From: Pseudoneurospora amorphoporcata
Lineage: Eukaryota > Ascomycota > Sordariomycetes > Sordariales > Sordariaceae
Assembly: GCA_033297205.1 (NCBI GenBank)
Contig: MU859321.1
Location: 1-38,463 of the forward strand
DNA: 38,463 bases
Direction of reading: 5' to 3'
A program made the position numbers and the translations under genes. Below the pieces are notes generated by a model. That model searched no databases. It had not been told where the DNA came from and saw nothing but the letters and a program-made list of their open reading frames with translations. Positions 31,485-38,463 of the stretch are shown piece by piece. Position 1 is the first letter of the stretch; every line of letters begins with the position of its first letter.

Positions 31485-31492
31485 TATATAAA
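31485..31492 (+). promoter_or_regulatory. TATA box of the defensin-like gene
   Basis: TATATAAA, 108 bp before the ATG at 31600, followed by a pyrimidine-rich leader. Strong match and good spacing. Confidence 0.65.
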
Positions 31493-31599
31493 CCCCCAAG
31501 ACCCCATCGCCATCTCGACTCCAAAATCACACCATCATTATCTTCTCATCATCACCATCAACAGACAACCATAGCCCTGATTTCATTCTTAGTCCCAAA

Positions 31600-31854
31600 A
31601 TGAAGACTACCTTCTTCCTCGTCCTCACAACCCTCGCCTCCGGCATCCTGGCCTCCCCCGCCGGTGTCTCCGAAAACCCGGGCTCGTTCCCCAAGCTCGT
31701 CGAGCGCAAGGCGTGCTACCACTCGAGCGACTGCAGCTGGTTCTACGCGGCCAAGTGCGAGCAGTACTGCCGTCAATGGGGTCAGAACGTCGGGGTCGAC
31801 CGCATGGAGAAGTGCAACCTGCTTAACCAGAAGAGGTGCTGCTGCACTGCTTGA
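31600..31854 (+). CDS. Secreted defensin-like cysteine-rich peptide
   Basis: 84 aa, single exon. A signal peptide (MKTTFFLVLTTLASGILASP) is followed by a short pro-region ending VERK, a possible processing site, and a mature part of about 47 residues. Its eight cysteines are Cys39, 45, 53, 57, 72, 80, 81 and 82. C53-x3-C57 followed by C80-x-C82 fits the cysteine-stabilised alpha-beta (CS-alpha-beta) framework of fungal, plant and insect defensins. The additional Cys81 and the CCC end are unusual. Such peptides act as antimicrobials or host-interaction effectors; which applies is not visible. A clear TATA box and compact structure suggest a highly expressed gene. It could also be an unrelated small secreted Cys-rich protein. 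Confidence 0.8.
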   Translation: MKTTFFLVLTTLASGILASPAGVSENPGSFPKLVERKACYHSSDCSWFYAAKCEQYCRQWGQNVGVDRMEKCNLLNQKRCCCTA

Positions 31855-32216
31855 GTTGGTTTTTGATCCGCATTTGGAGAGGTACGTATGTCTGCCACCA
31901 GTGTGTGTGAGGTGTTGAGATCATGCGTGTGAGAGGATGGAGACTGATGTTCTTTCGGTGTGAGACAGATGGTCTTGGCGGAGATGGCGGATGAGTTGCG
32001 GTTGGGCATGATAATGGATGGAACTGAAAGGTGTACCGGACACTAAGAAGGAAAGGGGAGTTGAGACATGACTGGGTTGGGTTCAAGGAAAAACAAGAAT
32101 GATGCTCAGATGTGTCTTGGAAGAGGGGGAAATAGTGGCAGCATGCCCCTTTGATCGGATCTTGGCCACTCCCAGTCGACTCTTTCCTCCTTAATAATGT
32201 CCACAACTTGAAGCAA
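31855..32216. other. Intergenic between convergent genes
   Basis: Holds the 3' ends of the defensin-like gene (+) and the aldolase-family gene (-). Nothing else seen. Confidence 0.5.
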
Positions 32217-33032
32217 TTAGGCAATGCTTGAATATAAGCCTGATGCTCCTACCTCCCTGACCCATAGCTCCCATGGTCGGCTGACTGTGCCGGATAACGT
32301 TTCTGCTGCGTTCCAAGCTTCAGATTGATTGAGGTACCGAATGGCTGGTGACGGCGAGAAGTTATTTGTTGCGGCCGATGCTGCACTCAGGGATAACGTA
32401 GCTGATTGTATAGCGGCATTTTTCATGGTGTATATGGCTCGAAACACAGCATCCTCGATGGACGAGGATATGGTAGTAAACCCATGGCCACGCATCAAAG
32501 TCACAACGTTTCCACCATCGAACGACTTGGCAAGACTCCTCCCTAGATGTTCATGACGTACAAGCATATCAGGATCATCGCTGCGCAGGAAATGGTCGGC
32601 GATGTCCCAGACAGGCGGGCCATCGGCACCGAGGAAGGCAGCCATGTGGTAGCAGGGACGGAGAGGAACACCTGAAATGGTGAAGGGGATGACAGCTTCC
32701 GCATGGGCATGGACGACGGCAGTGACATCGTTGTGCCGCTTGTAGATCTCGGAGTGAATGCGTCGCTCAACATAGCCTTCCGGAGCGCCCTCCTCGATAG
32801 GCTCAGCGGTTTCGACCCAGTATTGAATCAGATGGTCTTGCGAGGAGACGGCGGCCGGGGGCATGTTCTTGGCCATAACAAAGATCTGTGGACGGAGTGG
32901 ATGACGGAAGGACAGGTGGCCATAGGCGTCGACAACGCCATGGTAATGGAGAATATGACATCCGTGGATGAACTTTCGGATGTTACTCGCAACAATGGCA
33001 GCAGCCTCGGTTGTCATTGCTGGTGTGGGCAT
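32217..33032 (-). CDS. Class II aldolase/adducin-family protein
   Basis: 271 aa, single exon, starting MPTPAMTTEAAAIVASNIRK. The family includes fuculose and ribulose phosphate aldolases and related decarboxylases that bind a divalent metal. Metal-ligand residues are in place: His108 and His110 (VVHAHAEAV), His183 (RGHGFTT), with Glu95 (RIHSEIYKRH) in the position of the catalytic acid. GVVDAYGHLSFRHP near the N-terminus matches the substrate-loop region. There is no signal peptide. Many fungal homologues sit in secondary-metabolite or sugar-acid loci, but no such cluster is visible here. The reaction is not assigned. Confidence 0.88.
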   Translation of the reverse strand: MPTPAMTTEAAAIVASNIRKFIHGCHILHYHGVVDAYGHLSFRHPLRPQIFVMAKNMPPAAVSSQDHLIQYWVETAEPIEEGAPEGYVERRIHSEIYKRHNDVTAVVHAHAEAVIPFTISGVPLRPCYHMAAFLGADGPPVWDIADHFLRSDDPDMLVRHEHLGRSLAKSFDGGNVVTLMRGHGFTTISSSIEDAVFRAIYTMKNAAIQSATLSLSAASAATNNFSPSPAIRYLNQSEAWNAAETLSGTVSRPWELWVREVGASGLYSSIA

Positions 33033-33971
33033 TGTCGTACCAGTCGGATCACTGGTGCTGAAGATGGACGGGCGTGGTCATCCTACAGAACACTCAGTTC
33101 AAAGGGGACATACGGGATATAAGGCCGGTCAAGCTCCCTTCGAGAATTAGAGTCAGGCCGGAGGAAAGGGTATAACCGTAACACAGGTAAGTGGCTCTTC
33201 GTTTCGGGATACTGGCCAGTCGCTGGTTGGGGTACAGGGCGTCGTGTGAACAGCCTTTTTGGACGATGTATGCCAATCACATGTTCGAGTGGAGAGGGAA
33301 TTGACTATGCAAGAGCTATGTTTGTGTTGTAATTCCAATGAGTGTGATGTGAGCTATGTGCCCAATCGATACACAAAGTGCTGATGCAGTTTTGAGAATG
33401 AGAAATCAGGGAAAGGGAAAATGGAAGGAATGAGGTCAGATTTTCCTGTATTCTGAGCATGGATGCCATACAGAACCCTAACCCGGATCCGTCCACCTGC
33501 CGGCTGAACCAGCGACGTCAATTGCGGGGTTGAGGTTTGGCGATCAGGAACCGAGCGAACCCACATAGAATCCCGTCCACACCACACCGTTACAGGCGGT
33601 AACTAACCCCACTAGAAATTCACTGCTTCCACCCACCCACCAGCAGCTTGTGGTTTCATTGGATGCTCCTTCATTGTATCTTCACCTTTGAATCATCAAC
33701 TTCAACTTTGAAAAGTCGGGAATTGTGGAACGTGAAATATCTCGACTTCAGAAACGTTAACCAAGATCAAGAAGCATCACTCGATTTGACATTGATATCC
33801 GCATCGTTAGTCACGAGCTACATCCAGACGAGCTGATCTTGACCGACATTGTTCAAGTTTTGCTTACCCGGCTTGTCTGTGCAGTGTAACTGCACCAGAG
33901 CATCTCGACGACAGACTGAGAGACGGGAACGGGACACTCCGAAGGCTAAGCGAGGGCTTTAAGTCATCAAG
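33033..33971. other. Divergent intergenic region
   Basis: 0.94 kb between the aldolase-family gene (-) and the Tfc6-like gene (+). No gene or clear element recognised; short open frames on the minus strand are not protein-like. Confidence 0.5.
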
Positions 33972-36271
33972 ATGGCTCGCCGAAGCACACGAGGCATAAA
34001 AAAGAGTTACGTCGAGGCTCCTATCGTTTTCGACGATGAGGACGAACCCATCCCCGTCACATCTAGGGACTCCGACGATGATGATTTCGCTGCCCCAGAG
34101 CTAGCTCAGGAGGAAGAGGAGGACAAGGATGAAGAAGCCGACATGGCCGATCCCACCAGTGAAGAGGACGAGGCCGAGGACGAAGACGATGAAGCTGACG
34201 GCGACGCCGACGGCAAAAAGAACGATCCGTCCTCCCAGCCAAGGAAACACCGTAATACTGGTGCTGGCATGATCCAGAGCCGCAAAGGCTTCCATGACAT
34301 TCCTCATTATCCCCTCGAGACACGCATTGTAACCCGTGTCTACGCAGGTCCCCTGAGGCGATATGCGCGGTATAGCGCTCTGCGCGACTCCATGTACGGC
34401 CCAGAGTACAATCGAATCAAGATAATATGGGATTTAGAGATGCGATGGGCCGAATTTCCCGCTCTGCCACCCAGGTACTTGCCTCATGAGCCCCAGGGTA
34501 TCTGTCCCAGTCCATGGCTCCCGCCCGCCTTCGAGCGCACACAGGAACAAAACGCTGCTCGATGGTACAGGAACTACTACGCCAAGAGTCCCGAGGTACA
34601 ACAGTCCCATTTGCTTTCGAGCCATGATGGAGAGCATCTCATTCCTCAATCTGGAGGCGACCTTGTTACCTTCATTGGGCCCTGGGATCGCCAGGGAGAG
34701 TTTCGGTTTACCCAAGGCCAAAGTTTACCGATAACGGCTTCTGGTCTTCCAACGAGCACATCCAAAGACCGAGACGAAAAGGCCTCGACCGGCTGGATGC
34801 TTGACATTGGAAGCATCCCGCTTGCCATGGGCTGGGTCCCATCCCTTGTCAACACCAAACAAGTTCTCGCCATAGCAAGCATACCCTTCACGGATCAAGA
34901 ACCGCGGCGAAAAGAAGACGGTGCAGATAAGCACGAAGCTCCCGATGCTATGACTGAAGGCTGTGTCCAGCTTTGGGAGTTCACCCCCAAAGAGGCAGGC
35001 AAAACGTTGGCTCGACCTTCCACCACCCCAGCGCGGCTGATCAGGACATTATGCTTTGACTGGGGCCGGCCAAAGAGACTGCAGTGGTGTCCCGTGCCTT
35101 ACGAGCTAGTCGGTAGTTATGGCTTAGTAGCTATACTAACAGGAGATGGAAAGGCGCGAATCGTCGATGTCAAGTTGGTTGAAGAAGGGAGCGCCCCCAT
35201 TTACGGTAAGCCGGACCCAGTCAGATCTTTTCCCACACCTTCTTCACAGGACTTGCTGGCTGATATAACACTGATTCAGAGTGGGTACAATCTCCCGTCG
35301 TCACCCTCGGCATCGACGATGATTACAACAACAAGGTGACCTGTCTAAGCTGGGTAAACATCAACCGCATCGCCCTCGGTCACTCGGACGGATCTGTCAC
35401 ACTATGGTCCATTTTCCCCCGGAAGATGCTGCAAAGAGTCGGAGTACATACCACGTATGTGATCGATATCTGTTCGGCTTACCCGTCGAATCCCTATCTG
35501 GTCGCCTCGATTCCAGTCGGCGGATGCGCAACCTTGACCGACCTGTCGCAGCCAAGCTCCGAACTCACCTACTTCCCTGTGCCCGCCATCAGCTTTCAGC
35601 CTAACATGCTTTGCTGGAACGAGTCCATGCAGGGGTTCATGGCTCTCTACCCGTCTTCCACGCCCAACACGACCATTGCGTTCCTTCACCTCCGCTTCTT
35701 CTGCCAGGCGCGTAGTATCTGCACGGGTCCGAACACCATCACTTGCATTTCTGCCGGAACGACGCATCCGTTTGTGTTGGCTGGCTGCGCGGACGGCTCA
35801 TTGTTCTCTTGCAACGCTCTGCAGAAGCTTTTTAAGCAGAAGGGGGAGCCTTTGCAGAAGATCAAAGTCATGGAGCACGAATACAGGCCCATTAGACGTC
35901 CCGAACTTCAAGGAACAGACAGTGGTCGTCCCGTGAGAGGCGCGGTCCGGATCTTGCAAGGTTTCCTGCCGGAGCCAAATGACGATCCTAGGACGGAGAA
36001 ACGCAAGGAGCTTGACAGGAAGAAGAAGCTGGAAAGAATGAAGACGGCGTCCGGAAAGAAGAAGGGCCGACCAAGGAAGAATGGAGGAACCGTAGAGGAT
36101 ATCAACCGAGAGGCCGAGCTCGACGACAAGCTTGCATCGCGCGTGGTTACGCATGAGCCGCTGACCAGGTTGACGACGATTGTATGGAACCCGAACATGC
36201 AATTCAGCTGCTGGGCGGCGTGTGCAATGGCTTCGGGTATTATCAAGGTGATGGATCTTGGAGTGGAGTAA
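33972..36271 (+). CDS. Tfc6-like WD40 protein, putative TFIIIC subunit
   Basis: Exons 33972-35205 and 35280-36271 give 741 aa. The intron starts GTAAGC and ends GATTCAG, and the join restores IYEWVQSPVVTLGIDDDYNN. The N-terminus is basic (MARRSTRGIKKSY), followed by a long acidic region (EEEEDKDEEADMADPTSEED). A beta-propeller-like part follows, with GHSDGSVTLWSI and VLAGCADGSLF repeats. A Lys/Arg-rich insert carries an AT-hook core (KKGRPRKNGG at about 36057-36088). This layout matches fungal TFIIIC subunits of the Tfc6/Sfc6 type, which help recruit RNA polymerase III to tRNA genes; the assignment is from overall plan, not a diagnostic motif. Nuclear location expected. Another WD40 chromatin protein is possible. 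Confidence 0.75.
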
Positions 36272-36602
36272 ATTTAAGGATCTGTTGACTTTTGCTAGCC
36301 ACGGAGCGAGCAATACCTGGAACACAGAAGCGAGATGGTTATTCACGCCATCAAAATAGGGTATGCACTTGGACTGGGAGAGTACACGTCAAGCTCGCAA
36401 GTTAAGCGCTAATCACGACAAAGCGCGAATTATACCAAGAATAAAAGGTCACTGCTTGTTACAATCCTCGGTTCACATCACTTGCCCTTGGCAGCGTCAG
36501 TTTCGGAAAGATGATTAAGTCTATCACATCTGTCTATCGATCTATCTTTACACGGTCCATGTTTTCTAGTGTGTATTGAACATGCGATACTCGCGCTGGG
36601 TC
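36272..36602. other. Intergenic between convergent genes
   Basis: Contains the 3' flanks of the Tfc6-like gene (+) and PAQR gene (-). Includes a short TCTATC-rich stretch at about 36521-36546. No gene seen. Confidence 0.5.
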
Positions 36603-37731
36603 TCAGCAAGTGCCTCCCATGACGGCATGATGGTAGTCGAAAGCCTTGGCCATGCCATACAAATGGGTGGCTGCGGCCAGAACCACAAAGACGTGGAAGA
36701 TCTGATGGGAGCTGCCCCAGATGTCAAAACGACCGGGATACCGGCATTCTGGGAACCGGACCTAGCGTTCGCTCTAGTTAGAAGCCGGAATTGACCATGA
36801 CAAGTTATAGAAGGCGAAGACTTACAGCATATAGGAAGGCACCAAAGATGTACATGGCTCCCTGAAGCATGACCCATCTGAGGCCCATGCGGTCATCCAA
36901 TTGACTGAAAGAGTCAAAGGTCAAGGCGTGGAGGATGGGAACGACTCCGGATGCGCCGAGACCGACGAACATGATGGCGCGGTAAGGGCGCCAGGCGGGA
37001 GTACGGAAGTGCTCAAACCAGGAGACGGTGATGCACCCAAGACCCAGGAGACAGATCTGCGTTTCTGTTAGTTATACTGGCTTGACAATTGTCTCATCAT
37101 GTTCAAGACTCACCATGGTCAGGTAAAAGGTCAACAAGTCAGAATAGCAAAAGAAGCCATAGTACATGGTTGGCACATAGCTTCCGACAATGAGAAAGAC
37201 GATTCCGGTATAATCCAGCTTGTTTCCCCACTTGGCCACCTCGGGACTGTGGTTGCTCAGGGTATGATAAGTCGCACTCATACCCAGGCAGCAGAAAGCG
37301 CCCAAGAAGAAACAGGCAAAGACGAGCACGTCCGACTCGGAGGCCGACTCATATCTTGGGGCAATGACATTGTAGAGGAAGAAGCCGCCAAAGGTGAACA
37401 GGATGGCGCCCAGGAGATGGGTCCAGATGTTGACGAACTCATTGTGCAGGTAGAAGATGGACCAGAAGGATTTCTGAAAGCTGTTGGAGGTGCTGCGGTA
37501 GCCTGAGTGGATGAAGTGATTGTCGCGGCGCCAGTGGGGGAGTTCATCCCATAGCATCAGCAGGGCGTCCTCGATCCGGTGTTCGACATCCTTGGCCGTT
37601 TCCAACAGGGAGTCGGCGGCGGAAGCAAAGACTTCGGAGGCGGAACCGGTCGAGGCGGTTGAGGGCCGGCGGCGTTCCCGGAGTGAGGCGTCGGGCTGCC
37701 GGGGGTCAGATCTCGAGTCTCCGGCCGTCAT
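36603..37731 (-). CDS. PAQR (adiponectin receptor/hemolysin III) family protein
   Basis: Exons (complement) 37731-37114, 37056-36826 and 36761-36603 give 335 aa. Introns are phase 0, with donors GTGAGT and GTAAGT, branch sites ATAACTAAC and TTCTAACTA, and acceptors CGCAG and GCTAG. The hydrophilic N-terminus is rich in Ser, Arg and Ala, followed by WDELPHWRRDNHFIHSGYR, which is typical of the family. Seven hydrophobic helices follow. The zinc site is present: His156 (SATYHTLSNHS) and His302/His306 (SSHQIFH), with Asp173 (KLDYTG) nearby. Yeast relatives (Izh proteins) influence zinc and lipid metabolism. The ATG is directly preceded by an A15 run on the minus strand. Confidence 0.92.
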
Positions 37732-37732
37732 C

Positions 37733-37747
37733 TTTTTTTTTTTTTTT
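37733..37747. repeat. A15 run (minus strand) just before PAQR start
   Basis: Fifteen T bases on the plus strand, read as A15-G-ATG on the coding strand. It places a poly(A) leader one base before the start codon and makes an artificial KKKKK extension if read through. Confidence 0.9.
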
Positions 37748-38321
37748 ATTGCGGTTTCGCTTGGATGGTGTTTGGTGTTGCCGTGGCTTTGTTTCGTTTT
37801 CAAGTCAAAACAGTGGTTGTGAAGTGTCAAGATGCAGATGAGAATCAATTTGCTAGCAGAGCTATACTTTGTTGACAATGTTTTACGCACAATGTCAAAA
37901 GGCAGTTTCCAACTTTCTGTTGAGCTGGCCTGGGTGGGCTGTCATGTTTCCATGATCCTCAACTGTTTCTGATCCGGACGGAGGCAACGGGAAAGCTTCA
38001 GGCCCAGTGTCCCCACTGGCCCGCCGAACCGCGGTGTTGTTCCAGAGGAAGCTTGCAGTAACCGCTACAAGAAAAGAGGTACACATGGCGACTTACGTCA
38101 CATGACAAGGTTAAAGAGGTACAAGCTCAACTGTAGCATGACTGTGTTCCATTGCGTCGTTTTGGATCGCCTGTCTTGAAGGCATAAGGCCTTGTTGGGA
38201 AGACGTAGCGTTGTTTATGTCCATCGTAACACTTTTGATGCTCTCATTTCGTGTTGGTCGCTTTGTCGAGACTTTTTGTTGGGTCGGAGTCGGAGCGCGC
38301 ATCCTTTCACAAGTGAGAAGA
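37748..38321. other. Intergenic, no gene seen
   Basis: Upstream region of the PAQR gene up to the right-hand repeat. No reading frame with protein-like features. Confidence 0.5.
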
Positions 38322-38340
38322 GATGATGATGATGATGATG
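38322..38340 (+). repeat. (ATG)n microsatellite
   Basis: Six or so ATG units adjoining the inner edge of the right inverted-repeat copy; on the minus strand they read as (CAT)n following the repeat unit. Confidence 0.9.
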
Positions 38341-38402
38341 AATTTTTCAACTACGTTCTACCAATACCAGATAATAAGTCGTGCCTGCGACGACGGCGTG
38401 GC
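38338..38402 (-). repeat. Right copy of 65-bp inverted repeat
   Basis: Its reverse complement matches 41-105 at about 92 percent. The outer 61 bases of the window (38403-38463) do not match the outer 40 bases on the left, so homology ends inside the window on both sides. Confidence 0.85.
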
Positions 38403-38463
38403 ATAGGTACATAAGACGGGAAAAAGCATCGGTTGGCCAAGTCGGACCTTGGCGTAGCCCCTT

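Noticed and set aside
34063..34323. Antisense frames opposite the acidic N-terminus of the Tfc6-like protein
   Set aside because: Shadows of Asp/Glu codons giving Ser- or Leu-rich products.
1..38463. Whole window as a Starship-like giant element bounded by the 65-bp repeats
   Set aside because: No tyrosine-recombinase captain, no accessory Starship genes, and the interior holds housekeeping genes such as ERG3 and a tRNA.

Overview
The window looks like ordinary, gene-containing chromosomal DNA from a filamentous ascomycete (Pezizomycotina, probably a Sordariomycete; the class is inference). Support comes from short introns of about 50-100 nt with GTRNGT donors, CTAAC-like branch points and YAG ends. 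It also comes from a typical gene set: a sterol C-5 desaturase (ERG3), a Pol III factor Tfc6-like WD40 protein, a PAQR receptor, a fungal TauD, an MCT-type MFS carrier, a GH16 glucanase, Zn2Cys6 fingers, an intron-containing tRNA-Pro and a Fot1/pogo-like DNA transposon. Exon structures below were built by hand from splice signals and reading-frame continuity. Where I give a total length, the exons sum to a whole number of codons.

Layout. 1-4.3 kb: an archaemetzincin-like gene (+) with signs of decay, convergent with a type I membrane glycoprotein gene (-). 4.3-9.3 kb: gene-poor, with a 47-nt T homopolymer and one probable tiny gene. 9.3-11 kb: a small unknown three-exon gene and an Asn-repeat protein with two tandem C-terminal Zn2Cys6 clusters (+). 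11.8-12.8 kb: a secreted GH16 enzyme (-) with a one-base frameshift. 13.8-14.7 kb: two small cysteine-rich intracellular proteins in tandem (+). 14.7-17.4 kb: no confident gene, but a spaced 67-bp duplication and a set of intron-like signals on the minus strand. 17.4-19.7 kb: a complete but degenerate Fot1-like transposon with TIRs and a TA target site, ending about 30 bp from tRNA-Pro(AGG). 20.3-24.8 kb: ERG3 (+), an unknown nuclear-type protein (+) and a TauD-family dioxygenase (-). 26.3-31.9 kb: a single-pass surface protein (-), an MFS transporter (+) and a defensin-like secreted peptide (+). 32.2-37.7 kb: a class II aldolase-family enzyme (-), the Tfc6-like protein (+) and a PAQR protein (-).

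The genes do not form an obvious pathway cluster; this is a mixed housekeeping and accessory neighbourhood. The strongest structural oddity is a 65-bp near-identical inverted repeat lying about 40-60 bp from the two window ends, each copy followed inward by a different microsatellite. No captain recombinase or other mobility gene was seen that would make the whole window one mobile element. The most interesting accessory proteins are the tandem Zn2Cys6 protein, the paired CxxC micro-proteins and the defensin-like peptide. Three apparent frameshifts (archaemetzincin, GH16, transposase) all lie in or beside short homopolymers, so sequencing error and true decay cannot be separated here.
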